This document shows, one piece after another, positions 1-11,395 of a DNA stretch of 64,000 nucleotides. Source of the stretch: Microplitis mediator (Eukaryota > Arthropoda > Insecta > Hymenoptera > Braconidae); contig NC_079974.1 of the NCBI RefSeq assembly GCF_029852145.1, positions 11,471,041-11,535,040 on the forward strand, given 5' to 3'. Numbering within the stretch: position 1 is the stretch's first letter; each line of letters opens with the position of its first letter. The translations under genes were made by a program, and so were the position numbers. The notes under the pieces are model-generated. The model was not told the DNA's origin, searched no databases, and saw only the letters and a program-made list of their open reading frames with translations.

Positions 1-306
1 AACGATTCGGAAAAGTAAAATTTTCTTGCACCAAGTAAATAATTATCTTGAAATTTTAATCTTGAATCAAAATTTTTTTTCCTCAAGTAAACATATTTTT
101 ATGTTTAAATTGAAAAATTTTTACTAGTTTCGAGAGTTTATATTTGTTAATGAGAGAAATTTTTTTGAAAAAAATTTTTTTGTGAAAGTAAAAATGAACT
201 AGTTCATTTTTACAGCTGTACTTTTTTATTGAAAATTTGAAAGCAGAACATAGTGAAGAGATGAGCCATTTAAGAATGCAAGTAGTAGTAAAACATATTG
301 TATCTG
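1..306. repeat. CTTG-rich AT-rich repeat remnant, no gene
   Basis: No coding sequence is visible. The stretch carries scattered CTTG/CAAG words separated by A/T runs, like the CTTGG-dyad region at 10.9-15.5 kb, so it is probably a fragment of the same repeat family. The boundaries are not defined. Confidence 0.35.
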
Positions 307-379
307 TTATAGAATCTGAAGATTGTTTGTTAATAAAACTGAAAGATATGAAAAGTATTTTTCAGCCTGTAAGAGTGAG

Positions 380-796
380 ACGGCATAATCACTGTATAAA
401 TGCGGCATAACCACCATATTTATACCGCATAAATACCGTTTAAATACGGTGCGAACATTATATGAATACCGTGTAACCACTATATAAATGAGGTATAGCA
501 ACCGTATAAATACGGTATAACCGACGTTTAAGTACAGCATAAAAACCATATAAATGGAGTATAATCATTGTACAAATACGGTATAGCGAGAGCGTAAATA
601 CGGTATAAACACAGTATAAATACGGTACAGTCCCTATATAAATTTGGTATCAACACAATATATTTACGGTATTAATACGGTAATAAAATTTCACAAATAT
701 ACCGCATTTATACCTAGGGTATACCGTAATAATACTTATACCCAAAAAATACTCGGAAAATACCGTAGAAATACCGTTATGGGAATTCCGCGAGGG
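380..796. repeat. Array of ACCGTA/TACGGT dyads (family M, copy 1)
   Basis: Degenerate units related to ACCGTATAAATACGGT follow one another at roughly 15-25 bp spacing. Many units are themselves inverted dyads. The array ends at CCGCGAGGG (788-796), the reverse complement of CCCTCGCGG, which opens a similar array at 49220. I read this as a truncated non-autonomous transposon with a dyad-array core. The small open frames across it are artefacts of the repeat. Confidence 0.5.
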
Positions 797-1727
797 ATAG
801 CTATATCGAAAATATTATTCAGGATGACAAAAAAAAAATTTCATGAAAGTTTGAGCCCTTAATATTAATTTTAAGAGGTCTATTATCGCAATTTTTAATT
901 TTAATTCATAATTTGATGTTTTACGTCAGAACTGCTAAAATATTCGAGTAAAAAAAATTCATTTTCAATTATTCTTATGTAAAATTAAATTCCCTACAAA
1001 AAAGGTCTGATTGAAAATTTTCGTCAGACAAGCCGTTTCCGATTAATTAAGCTTAATAAATTGATATATTTTTTCGATTTAACATTTTTACTTTTGAATT
1101 TTGTAACTGACAAATCAAGAAATATCTAAAAAAGATCATGACAGATTCTTAAACTTAAGTTATTGCTCTACAAAAAAGGCCTCTTAACATTTTTTGCTAA
1201 ATTCACTCCTTCGAAAGTTATTCAAGGTTGAATTTGAGTCAAAACGATTTCAATAACGTAAATAACTTTCGAAAGAGTGAATTTAGCAAAATATGTTAAG
1301 AGGCCTTTTTTGTAGAGCCTTAAATTTCCTTCGAAAATCTGTCATGGTCTTTATTAGATATTTATTGATTCATCAGTTACAAAATTCAAAAGTAAAAATG
1401 TTAAATCGAAAAAATATATCAATTTGTTAAGCTTAATTAATCGGAAACGGCTTGTCTGACGAAAATTTTCAATCAGACCTTTTTTGTAGGGAATTCTATT
1501 TTACATAAGAATAATTGGAAATGAATTTTTTTTACTCGAATGTTTTAGCAGTTCTGACGTAAAACATCAAATTATGAATTAAAATTAAAAATTGCGATGA
1601 TAGACCTCTTCAAATTAATTTTAAGGGCTCAAACTTTCATGAAATTTTTTTTTTTGTCATTCTGAATAATATTTTCGATATAGCTATGAAAAAAAAAAAA
1701 AAAAGTCAATTTTTTTGGCCCAGTCTA

Positions 1728-1729
<2 letters not shown>
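797..1729. mobile_element. Foldback element L (Tc1/mariner-like MITE), left end missing
   Basis: The two halves are inverted copies. Sequence from about 800 to 1200 reappears reverse-complemented at about 1265-1685, including TTTGAGCCCTTAATATTAAT, the TTACGTCAGAACTGCTAAAA segment and a central CTCTACAAAAAAGGCCTC. The right terminus reads GGCCCAGTC followed by TA, like element H at 13804-15037. The left terminus is absent and abuts the dyad array ending at 796. No transposase frame is present. Confidence 0.7.

Positions 1730-1730
<1 letters not shown>

Positions 1731-1785
<55 letters not shown>
1731..1785. repeat. (AT)n microsatellite
   Basis: An uninterrupted AT dinucleotide run lies between the end of element L and the start of the gypsy-type LTR. 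Confidence 0.9.
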
Positions 1786-1788
<3 letters not shown>

Positions 1789-2786
1789 AACATGATGAAA
1801 AATTCGCCATCGACTCGTGGTTTGAAATTAATTCAAATATAATGAATCGTTATCCGGTGAGCCAATTTTGGTGACACCTATGATGAAAATTTCGACTTCG
1901 ACCGAGCAATCGATCCAACGCATGAAGTGAACGTTTGAACAATTTGAATTACGACATTTAAGAGCAATTCCGAGTTTTGATCAACGACTAGTTAAATAAT
2001 TGATAGTGAATTAATTCCGAATGAACGATAACCGCCTTTCGTAAACAAGACGAAGCATCGGCGCGAAACTGAACAACGTATATAATCGATTGTTTTGTGT
2101 TAATGAGCAAATGAAGTGCGCATTGCGCAAAATAATTAATTAATTAATTACGCGTAATAACATCTATGATAGTGAAATTTAACGCGTTACCGAAATAAAA
2201 TATTATTTTATATTTTATTTTATTTCATTCGAGCAATTCTGAGAATCACGGATTATCTGTGTCTCATTCGCAACAGCAGTCTTGTCGCCTCGCCGTGTAA
2301 GAATACTCTGACGTCACTCGTCAAGTATTTGGTTAATACTTCCGCTGTATGTGTGTCTCCGGACAATAAAATTATTTTATTTTGATTTCGTCAACCGACT
2401 GTCTTCTCCGAGCAATGAACTGACTTGAGTTTTGATCAAGTACGATTTCTACGAGCAATGTTCTTTTTTGTTTATATCGAGTCAAGCCGACAACGGCAAT
2501 TTATTATTTTTTTTGTAACCGATTATTTTTGTGATACCGATCAATTATTTTGTGTTTAATATACGAATAATTATTTTGTTTAATTCTGAATAATTATTTA
2601 ATCGTAATCTTGAGTGCCTGACTTTTTCCCGATCCGCCACCCTGAGTCGTTTGTTTTTGATAATTGTTTTTTGGTGATTATTAAATCACCTGGCGCCCAA
2701 CTGTAAATTTTAAATAAGGTTGCCAAAATCGTAAGTGTATTCGGACTTCACTCCGGTAGATTCCCGGTGGTGAAAAACCTGTTACA
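1786..2786 (+). mobile_element. 5' LTR of a gypsy-type retrotransposon
   Basis: The block begins TGTAACATGATG and ends ACCTGTTACA, giving inverted TGTAAC/GTTACA termini 1,001 bp apart. A primer-binding-site-like sequence follows a few bases later, then the start of a gag-like frame. The LTR interior repeats the word CGAGCAAT several times. No downstream LTR partner was found, so the element is 5'-truncated into the neighbouring repeat. Gypsy-type is inferred from the termini and primer site. Confidence 0.7.
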
Positions 2787-2791
2787 TATTT

Positions 2792-2809
2792 TGGCGCTCA
2801 AAGTGGGGC
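2792..2809 (+). other. Candidate primer-binding site
   Basis: TGGCGCTCAAAGTGGGGC lies 5 bp inside the LTR end. It resembles the TGGCGC-initial primer sites of gypsy-type elements, which pair with a tRNA 3' end. The tRNA was not identified. Confidence 0.55.
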
Positions 2810-2908
2810 ACAAAAGGTCAGGAGGCACGGATCTACACGAGATTACGACCGACAATTTCGAATAAACCGTTTACGATTTGACCAATTATTTCGATCAACT
2901 TCGTCAAG

Positions 2909-3054
2909 ATGTTCCGTTCACCGCCAGCGACTCGACCGACCAATTTGAACACGATATCGATGAACAACCGATCTATAGGCCAAATACTGATATCGACTGA
3001 TCAGAACGACCGAACACCTGAACAACGACCGATACCAATCAACAACAATCATAT
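2909..3054 (+). pseudogene. Truncated gag start of the gypsy-type element
   Basis: An ATG about 100 bp after the primer site opens a frame of some 48 codons rich in P, T, R and N. It is cut at about 3050, where sequence of the TTAA-flanked P family takes over. Position and composition suit the N terminus of a retrotransposon gag, but no zinc knuckle or other diagnostic motif remains. The frame runs about 13 codons into the repeat before stopping. Confidence 0.4.
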
Positions 3055-3531
3055 ATGTAGGTGTGTATGTACATCCCTATGTAAATATCTGTAACTTTTG
3101 AACGGATAAACCGATTTTGATCGTTTAGGTATCATTCGACGCAGCTTATACAGTTTCAGAGCTGATAAGATTTTAGAATCAATCCATCGAGCAAATTGAA
3201 AGTTATCCAAAATAAATATTTTTTAAAAAAATTTTATTTTTGAAATATCTCCGAACGCACCTTACTGATTAAGCTCAAATTTTCATAATTTCTAGATATT
3301 AACAAGAAGCGTCGAATGACACCTTAACGATCGAAATCGGTTCATCCGTTCAAAAGTTACAGATATTTACATAGGGACGTACATACACACGGACATCATC
3401 GTGAAATTAGTTAGAATAGCTTCCTAGAACCTCAAAACGTCAAGATCTGATAGAAATTCGGTTTTCGAAAATCCGACCGAAACCAATAACATCCCAAATT
3501 TTTGAAAATTTCCAATTTTCTTAGCGGGAAG
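3055..3531. mobile_element. TTAA-flanked element, family P copy 1 (truncated)
   Basis: The right terminus is CTTAGCGGGAAG followed by TTAA. Internally, the stretch around 3085-3125 (TAACTTTTGAACGGAT) recurs inverted at about 3335-3375. The expected left terminus, AACTTCCCGCTAAG, is missing where the copy abuts the gag fragment. Related copies are at 5939, 40853 and 44934. No coding capacity is seen. Confidence 0.6.
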
Positions 3532-3964
3532 TTAAAAAAAAATTATAATCCATCATTATCTCATTACGAGACTAGGCTCAAAATTCGTGTTTAGGGGAGT
3601 AATATTTTTGAAAATTTAAAAAAAAATCGAAGAATAATAACAATCTTAAAATCGCTGTTTTAAGTTTAAAATTAAAAAAAAACAATCAAATTCATAATGA
3701 ATAATTTTTTGCACGAATTTTTTAGAAAATTCATCAAAAAACACGAATTTTGAAAAAAAAACCCAAATCGGACAATTTTCCACTAAGTTATTGCTATTTA
3801 AAAAAAAATCCCCGAAATCTTAAAAAATTCATATCTCCTGATTGGCTGGATGAAATAATTTGAAAAAATTCATAAAAACCTTTTTCTAGGCGTACAAAAA
3901 AGTGCCCCAATTTCAGCGAAATCGGAGATGCAAAATCCACTGGTGGAACGAGTTGGCATGGAAT
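3532..3964. other. AT-rich sequence without a gene
   Basis: I see no open frame, RNA gene or clear repeat boundary, only long A and T runs. Confidence 0.6.
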
Positions 3965-5664
3965 TGTAACGGGGTAAAAATTTAAATTTTCAAATTCAAA
4001 TCAACCTGATTTCCCGCGGTTGATTAATTACCCATAGTACCCCATATGCGTTACTATTTCATCGACTTGTCGCCGGGCGCGCTAATTTAAGGGGCTCGTC
4101 CCCAACACCCAATAAGGAAATAAGTTGGAGTGGTGGATTTTCCGATAAGGGCCGAAGGATCGCGAACTTAGATTTGATAAGGGAGTGCACAAGGTGAAGA
4201 CGGACACAGTCGGACGGACCGGCATAGACACCAGACGGGTGACGACGTACATCACTGCAGATATATATTGAGGAGAATTAATTTGTTGGAGGAAAGAACC
4301 GAGTCAGACGGAAATCGGCGGGAAGGCTGAAGGGAATAAAGGACGCCACGATCGCTTGGGAAAAATTAAACAGAGGTAAATAAATCGTCGGCAAGTGGTT
4401 ACAATTTATTAATTAATCAATTAAGAAATAATGATGAAGTTAATTCGTGGGCAGTCGCCATTTCCAGTTTGATTGTATTAAAATATAAATTCTCGGCAAG
4501 AAGGCCAGAATTCAAAATAAATTAACACGCGGTCCGTCTGAAAATTTCTCGACAGAAAGCCAGTAATTATAAATTATAAAATTAATATTAAGAAATTGTT
4601 ATATAGTAAAATTAATCAATTTTATTTAATGAGAAAAAAATTAAAATACAAAAATTTACAAGACTGAAATTAAAAGTGCTGTGAACATAGTGATAACGAT
4701 AAAACTGTAATTAATTAAAATTATTATTAATGGAAGTCAGTTCTTGATGTAAAATTTGTTCATTAACGTGAATACTAGTTGTAAATGAATTAAAGAGAGA
4801 TAGCGTCAGTCGTTGGCGTCAGTTTTTCAGCGTCACAAAATTCTTTACTCAAAAACTGATGTTTGAAAAACTGAAAGTATATAAAATTGTCGCGTTGATA
4901 AAAGTGTCGTTATGTAAAAGAAATAAAATTGTAGAGTCAGTAAGTTTATAAATTAAAATTTTCGTATATAAATTTAGTCCAGTGGACAATAAAATAAATT
5001 TGAGATTAATTAAAAGTGGGTGTGAAGTTAATCGGTAAAATAATGATTTGTAAACGCGTGTGTGTGTGAGTGTAAATAAGTCCTGGGGACTAGAGTGTTA
5101 AAACGTGTGTGTGTGTGTGTGAGAAAAATTAAGTTTTCTGTGAAAATGTTTTAAAATAATAGATCCAGGGGATCTAGCAAGTTGCCAATTTCTTTGAATT
5201 AAATTTGATCCAGGGGATCAGGCCGGTGGCCAAATTAATCGTAAAAGTCCAGGGGACTACATTTTATTTCATTAAGATCCAGGAGATCAGGCCGGTGGCC
5301 AGTTATAATAAAAGTCCAGGGGACTCTTCGTGTAATTAATAAAGTCCGGTGGACAAAATTTATTAGTTGTTAAGAATAAAAGTCCGGTGGACAAACGTGT
5401 TAAAAATACTTATAAGTAAAATAAAAGCCCGGTGGGCCAAATTTTGATTCAGTAAATAAAATTGAAAATTATATTGATTTAAAATCGTGTGTAAAAAATT
5501 AATTTAATCCCTCAATCTCCTCACTCTTATACTTTTCAACGACCCTGATTTATAAAATCAACATCTCCGGTTTTGGAAGGCCGAGTCTTAACGTCCAGTG
5601 GCGCCCTTATTAACATCATTTAATAAAGGGGCCAAACTTGGCAAGGTTGAGATATACCCTGTTA
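3965..5664 (+). mobile_element. LTR-like block of a gypsy-type element (solo or partial)
   Basis: The block opens TGTAACGGGGTA and closes TACCCTGTTATA, near-inverted termini 1.7 kb apart. Close to the end it carries GTGGCGCCC, then ATAA, then GGGGCCAAA, the same order of motifs as near the end of the 1786-2786 LTR (CTGGCGCCC, ATAAGG, TTGCCAAA). I infer a related LTR family. No convincing primer site or coding sequence follows, so it may be a solo or partial LTR. It carries the dyad array annotated separately. The termini need checking against other copies. Confidence 0.45.
4977..5437. repeat. Array of 12 covarying short inverted dyads
   Basis: Twelve units share the plan arm-AGG/GGT/AGT/TGG-arm. 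Examples are GTCC-AGT-GGAC at 4977, AGATCC-AGG-GGATCT at 5161, TGATCC-AGG-GGATCA at 5206, GGCC-GGT-GGCC at 5221 and 5290, AGTCC-AGG-GGACT at 5246 and 5313, GTCC-GGT-GGAC at 5344 and 5382, and GCCC-GGT-GGGC at 5427. Arm sequences differ between units, yet eleven of twelve units keep four or more complementary base pairs; the unit at 5275 has one mismatch. The surrounding sequence is AT-rich. The array lies inside the LTR-like block. Confidence 0.8.
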
Positions 5665-5934
5665 TAAAATGCCCCATATATAAGGCTTGCTATGCAAGCA
5701 ATTCCCCTTCTCGCTCATTCTGAACTTTTACTCAATGTTTCTCCTCTCGCGCTACCTCTCCTTTTTCGCCTCAAAACGTTTAATTTTAGCTTTCGTAAAG
5801 AAGATTCTCTTCAAAACTTTTTCCTGTGTAATTGAAATGGGAAAACTTTAGGTTTGATGAGGAACCTTTTAATATTAATATTTAAAGCTTTGCTTCTAGC
5901 AGACTGAGAAAATTCGAAAAAAAATTAATAATTT
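5665..5934. other. Unassigned sequence between repeats
   Basis: No gene or recognisable element is seen. The stretch is mixed in composition and lies between the LTR-like block and the first TTAA of family P copy 2. Confidence 0.5.
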
Positions 5935-6088
5935 TTAACATCCCGCTAAAAAATTGAAAATTTTCAAAAAAAAGGGAATCTATTGGTTTCCGTCTGATTT
6001 TTGAAAATCGAAATTCTAACAGATCTTGACGTTTTGAGGTTCTAGGAAGTTATTTTGACTAATTTCAAGATGATTTCGAGTGCATGTA

Positions 6089-6744
6089 CACTGTAAAAAA
6101 TCCACGGGGTGAATGCGGATTAAATCCGGAGTGAATGAATTTTTAATTAATCACTCCCCTCGGAATGAAATTCACTCCGAAGGGGAGTTTTGAAAATATT
6201 ATTAATAAACAATAACTCCATTTAATAAAATCTCACACACACACACGCACACACCCGAACACACACGCACATGCACACACACCCCAACACAATCTCGCAC
6301 ACATTTGCACACACGCACACATACCCGAACACTCACGCACACATATTTTCACACACACCCGCATACAGTCAAACACATACACGCACACATTTGCACACAC
6401 ACACCCGAACACACACGCTCACACATTCGTACAAACACGTTCTCGCACTTGCACAGACACACACACGCACCCTCAGGCACATACTCGCACACACACACAT
6501 ATTGTTTAATCGTTTAGTATGAATTAATATAAATTAATTTAAATGTTAAAACTCCGGATCGGAATGAATTGAGAGTGAAATAAAATCCGCGTCACTCCGA
6601 GGTCACTCCGCTAAAAAAAACTCCCAATTCACTCCGTATGCGGAGTGATTTTTTTCAAAACTCCGGAACTCCGAGTGGCAGAGTGAATGCGGAGTGAATT
6701 CGGATTGAAATTAAATCCGGATTCACTCCCGATTTTTCACAGTG
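6089..6744. mobile_element. Foldback element F1 with microsatellite core
   Basis: TA then CACTGTAAAAAATCC opens the element and GATTTTTCACAGTG then TA closes it. The arms are inverted repeats of AGTGAATCCGGAGTGA-like sequence. The centre (about 6234-6508) is an imperfect ACACAC/CGCACAC array, which gives His/Thr-rich artefact frames. The second copy, F2 at 12285-15308, has a matching array in the same relative place, next to an ATTAATATAAATTAAT segment, so the array is part of the element. Non-autonomous, TA target duplication. Confidence 0.75.
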
Positions 6745-6754
6745 TATGTGTGTA

Positions 6755-8245
6755 CACGGAAAGAATTTTTTGATAAAAATTACTCTGTAATTTCGAGTAA
6801 TCTTGGGCCGTTGCAAAAAATTGGTATTTTTTGTTTTAAATTTAATATTTTTTGTTTAAATATTAACGTTGCTAGACTATGTTTTACTCTACTACTGAGT
6901 AATTTTTTGAAAGTCTTATATTTAATCGATTATTGTGAATATCTCATCTTAATCTATTAATTTTTACTCCATGCGATTAATTTTTACTCCCCAACATACC
7001 ATTCTTTTAAACCCATTAACTTTTTGATGAAAAACTGCCTATAAATCGAATAAATTTTCTTATCTATGGAAGTAATTTTTACTCTAAACTGCAGAGTAAT
7101 ATTTCAGTAGTCTCCGTTAATCTTCGGTTAATATCGGCTTCAATTAAATGTCTTTTATTTTGCTCGCGACAACTTACATGTTACGCACACAAACGTAGAC
7201 TTGGAAAAAAAGACGATCTCTGTATCTCTCTATAACTTAATATTTATTTTAAAATTAAAAAAAGTTTGTATCTTTTCTTTTTCAACACTGTAAAGTCAGC
7301 GAATGCGCAAAAAGGATCTGGTTTAGGTGTGATGGAATTTTAACAATTAAAAATTACACAGATTTTATCAATAAATAGTTAGGTTATTTATCTACACTTT
7401 ATACAGTTAAATATGGTGAGAATTAACATTAGGTAGCGAATTCGACAAGATAGATAAGCGATAGCGAATGCGACAAGTAAAGCGGTTAAAAACGCGTGGT
7501 GGTTAGTAAGACTGCATGATGTAGATTGCAAATTAAGACGGCGTCTTCCTCCTTCGTTGCTGCTCGGTGGTGACGTGGCAGCATGGCTGCAGTAACGAAT
7601 TTTCCCATTGGCTTAAAAGTGCGCCAACAGAAAATAGTTAGCCGCCAATTTCTCTGATTGGTCGGCTGTTAGCGGGTTCTCATGCCGCCGTGACACGGTC
7701 ATGAGCAAGAAATTGTATGTGTCGGGCCAAAATAGCGAGTGACCCAGCACTATTCTGACATTCAATTCAGTAGCGAGTTCGGCTACTCCCGATCGTAGCG
7801 GAAATGCACGAAGCTTTTCAAATTGCCTAAGCTCGTGACTGAACAAACACAATAAGAGTAATTTTTTTTTTATTCTTTTTCAAAATATTCATTTTAAGTC
7901 ATATTCTAAGGCAATTAGATGGTTTTTAGATTTTTTATGGAAATTTCAGCCTTTTAATTGTAATTTTTATTGTAATTTACTATAAATTTTATAAATTGAA
8001 TCATCAACTTTTTATCATAACCTACGAGTAAAAATTGAATTAGAGAGAATTTATTTAGACAGCCGCTAGGTGTAATTTTTACTCGTAATTGTGAGTAAAA
8101 ATTAATCTGATTGATTTTTACTCTCGAAAGAGTAAAATTTCGTAATTCGAAAGTAAAAAGTCTTAATGGCCCAAGATTACTCGATTTAGAGTAATTTTTA
8201 GAATAAATATAACATGGCAATATTCATATGAAAATTCTTTCCGTG
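6755..8245. mobile_element. Foldback element E
   Basis: Termini are CACGGAAAGAATTTT and AAAATTCTTTCCGTG, each bordered by TA. Subterminal arms also pair, with ATTACTC and CTTGGGCC segments at about 6780-6815 inverted at about 8160-8195. The unique middle (about 7100-7850) includes a GC-richer stretch at 7500-7810 with no convincing gene; the frame there has no recognisable similarity. It lies in the hinge of P copy 2, directly after F1. Confidence 0.7.
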
Positions 8246-8254
8246 TATGTATGC

Positions 8255-8824
8255 CCCGATGAAAAAAGATTTTGTCTAATCATATATGATCATGCATAAT
8301 TGTCTATATATGATCAGATCCAAAAATTGGCCAGGTCTGATCATACATAACTTGATCTGTTTATACATGATCATATATGATTATATATAATCATGCATGA
8401 ACGAATATAGTCATTTTTAGAATCTCATTTAGAATATCTGTAAATTATTAATTAAGTAGTTTAATTAGGATTTATTGTCTTCATCAATATCAATTTCGGT
8501 TAAAATTAAATAAAAAAAAAAAAAAAAATTATTAACCATCGACAATTATTCTACTACGAGGTCACCCATCCAATTAATGTCCAACGCCGATGCTGCTTAA
8601 CTTTGGTTATCGATGGTTTGTAGTCTGATCCTCTAGTCTGTTATACACTTACAATTAAGAAACGTTTATGGCATTACTTAACTCAAATAATCAAATTGAT
8701 ACTTTATACTTTTAAATTGCTGCCGAAACCTTTGAACATTTTTTAAGTATTGGGGATTTAAGTTTGATTGATAGTTGACAGAATAAAAATTTAATAACAT
8801 TGATATTAAAAAATTGTCATATTA

Positions 8825-8895
<71 letters not shown>

Positions 8896-9878
8896 CCCTT
8901 TTTAAAAGAAACGATTGAAACGATTAGAAAAAAAAAATTTTAAATACTTTTTAATGCTTTTGAATACTTTGAATACTTAGAATCGCCCTTCTTATAAGCA
9001 TTTAACATTGCAAATCGTTTCGAATCGTTTCTTTTAATCAGGTTATATATATATATATATATATATATATTTAAATATTTATAGGTTTCATATCAATGAA
9101 ATCTGATCAGATTTAATCATACATAGACATATATAACTACATATAGGTTTATATCAGTCACGTCTGATCAGATCTAATTATATATAGGCCTATATCTAAT
9201 TATATATGGGTTTGTATCAATCATGTCTGATCAGATCTAATCATGTACAGACTTATATATGATCATATATGGGGTTATAACAGCTAGGTATGATTATATC
9301 TAATTATATATAGACTTATAGATGATCAGATATGATTATATATAGACTCATATATGGTTATATATGGAGTTATAACAGCCAGGTATGATTATATCTAATT
9401 ATATATAGACTCATATATGATCAGACCTGATCATATATAGACTTGTACATGATTATATATGGGGTCATAACAGCCAGGTATGATCAGATCTAACTATATA
9501 TAGACTTATATATAAATAGATCTGATCATATATAGACTTATGTATGATTATATATGGGGTCATAACAGCCAGGTATGATCATATCTAATTATACATAGAC
9601 TCATATATAATCAGATCTGATCAGATCTAATTATATATAGACTTATATATAATCAGATCTGATCATATATAGACTTATATATGGGCTTATAGCAGCCAGG
9701 TATGATCAGATCTAATTATGTATGGGGTCATATATAATTATATATAATTATATATGACCCCATATATAATCATGCATGATTATATATAACTTCATATATG
9801 ATTATATATATGAAGTTATGATCATATATATGAACATATATAATCATATATGATTAGACAAAATCTTTTTTCATCGGG
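8255..9878. mobile_element. Foldback element J with TATATATGATCA repeat array
   Basis: The ends are CCCGATGAAAAAAGATTTTG and its inverted copy CAAAATCTTTTTTCATCGGG. The interior at 8280-8400 and 9090-9850 is built from variants of TATAGACTTATATATGATC and TCAGATCTGATCATATATAG. About 8440-9070 is unlike the array and appears to be later insertions: a 5S-like sequence, an AT dinucleotide run at 8829-8888, and a small foldback with AAAAGAAACGATT at 8897 inverted near 9025. No coding capacity. Confidence 0.65.
8534..8617 (-). ncRNA. 5S rRNA-like short RNA or 5S-derived SINE
   Basis: On the minus strand the segment contains AGTTAAGCAGCATCGG and GGATGGGTGACC, which match the 3' half of eukaryotic 5S rRNA, where the internal polymerase III control elements lie. 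The two ends, AACCATCGA and TCGATGGTT, are perfectly complementary over 9 bp, so the short form could close its own terminal stem. A run of 16-17 T follows within a few bases on the same strand, as in a polymerase III terminator. The 5' half of 5S is missing. It could be a 5S-derived SINE head or a decayed 5S copy. Expression is unknown. Confidence 0.6.
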
Positions 9879-10497
9879 TGTGTGTATGTAAATATTCTAT
9901 AACTTTTGAACGGATGAACTGATTTGGCTTTTTGAGGTGGCGTTTGAAGCGACTCATTAATTCCAACAATTTTTGAGAAATTGAGTTTTTTTTGGATACA
10001 CTTTTTTTTTAATGTTTTTTTTTGATACTCTGTAATGTACTCGATGGACTGATTTTAAAATCGGGTCAGCTTTAAAACTTTATAAGCAATATCGAATGCT
10101 ACCTCAACCATCAAAATTAGTTCATTAGTTTAAGAGAAACCCTTGTCGAAAGAATTGTGAAAAAGTGTTTTTTTCCTAATAAAATTCAGATTGTTGAGCT
10201 AATTGATCAAAGTTTTTGTTTGAACGTCAGTAGTTAAGGAACTGCGTCGAATGTCACCTTGAAGGTCAAAATTGGCTCATTACTTCAAAAGAGATTGCTA
10301 ATATAAAAAAAAAAAAAGATTTACTTCATTATTTTGTTTTTTGTCATTGTTTATTACTTGAGCTTTCTCGACGGCGTGACATTACTTTTTTTTAAGCTTG
10401 AAGAGCTCAAAAATGTATTGACACTAATGTTTTTGAGCTCAAAGAGCTCGAAAAAAGCAGAAAGTTTTGGGGCTGGCCCGTAGGGTCAGGCGATTTT

Positions 10498-10930
10498 CAG
10501 CTTTTTTTTTTAGTTTTTTTTAATTTCTCAGAAACAACTTGAACGATCGACTTCAAAATCTACTCAGCTCTTGAACTTGATAAAACGCGTCGATTGCCAC
10601 CTCAACCGTCTTAATCGGCTAATTTGTTCGAGAGATATCGTCAGAGGAAGAAATCAATCATTTTATAGATTTTATCAGCTCTAGAAAATAAAACGCGCCG
10701 ATTGCCACATCAAACATTAAAATCGGTTGATTGATTCAAAAGATATCGACGACGAAAAGTTTGAAAAATAACATTTTATGTCATTTTTCCCGGATAAATA
10801 ATGTAATGAATATGAAACTGATCTTTAAAATATTTGAATAGCTAGAAAACAAATGCCTTCTTCTCTTGTTTTATAGATGCGCGACTAAAGTCAGTCAGTC
10901 TTATATTGACAACTAAACAGCAAACATCGA
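10498..10930. other. Repeat-derived sequence without a gene
   Basis: The stretch contains segments such as TTTCTCAGAAACAACTTGAA and a GCTCTTGAACTTGATAAAAC segment. These resemble the interior of P-family copies at 41180-41240 and 45340-45400. No coding frame. Confidence 0.45.
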
Positions 10931-11395
10931 TGTTTGAAAAAGAAAAAGTTTTTGAACCATGAAAAATAATGTTTTAAACCAAAAACAAACTTTCTTGGCC
11001 CAAGAAAGTTTGTTCTTGGTTTAAAGCATTATTTTCTCAGGCCAAGAAAGTTTGTTTTTAACTCGAGAAATTTGTTTCTTGTCAAAAGACTGTTACCTTA
11101 TCGAGTCAAGAAACAATGTCTTGAGCTAAAAAAAAAAGTTTTTGTACTAAGAAAAAAAACTTTTTAAACCAAGAAGAAACTTTCTTGGGCCAAGAATTTT
11201 TTTATTTGTCGCAAACAAAAAAAAATTTTCAGCCAAGAAATTAATTTCTTTAATTAAGCAAATAAATCTATCGAGCTAAAAAATTTTATTTTTTTATGTT
11301 TCATTTTTTCAATGAACAATTTTTTTTTTTGTTTAAATATTACAAACAATGCTGTGAAGCAAATAAATACTGTATCAGAAGCATTTATAAGGGAT

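Larger units (their letters stand above)
5939..10497. mobile_element. TTAA-flanked element, family P copy 2, with three nested elements
   Basis: The left end follows TTAA and begins CATCCCGCTAAAAAATTG. The element resumes at about 9879 with ATGTAAATATTC and TAACTTTTGAACGGATGAAC, and continues to a GAGCTCGAAAAAAGC and GGGGCTGGCCC end near 10490 that is shared with copies at 16.5 and 41.4 kb. Its TATGTGTG-rich hinge is interrupted by F1 (6089), E (6755) and J (8255). TTAA flanks suggest a piggyBac-like target preference. This is an inference, because no transposase is present. Confidence 0.55.

Noticed and set aside
4977..5437. CRISPR array
   Set aside because: The repeats are short palindromes with irregular spacing and covarying arms, spacers are AT-rich and not unique protospacer-like, and the genome is eukaryotic.
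6271..6522. His/Thr-rich frames
   Set aside because: Same reason: the ACACAC/CGCACAC core of F1.
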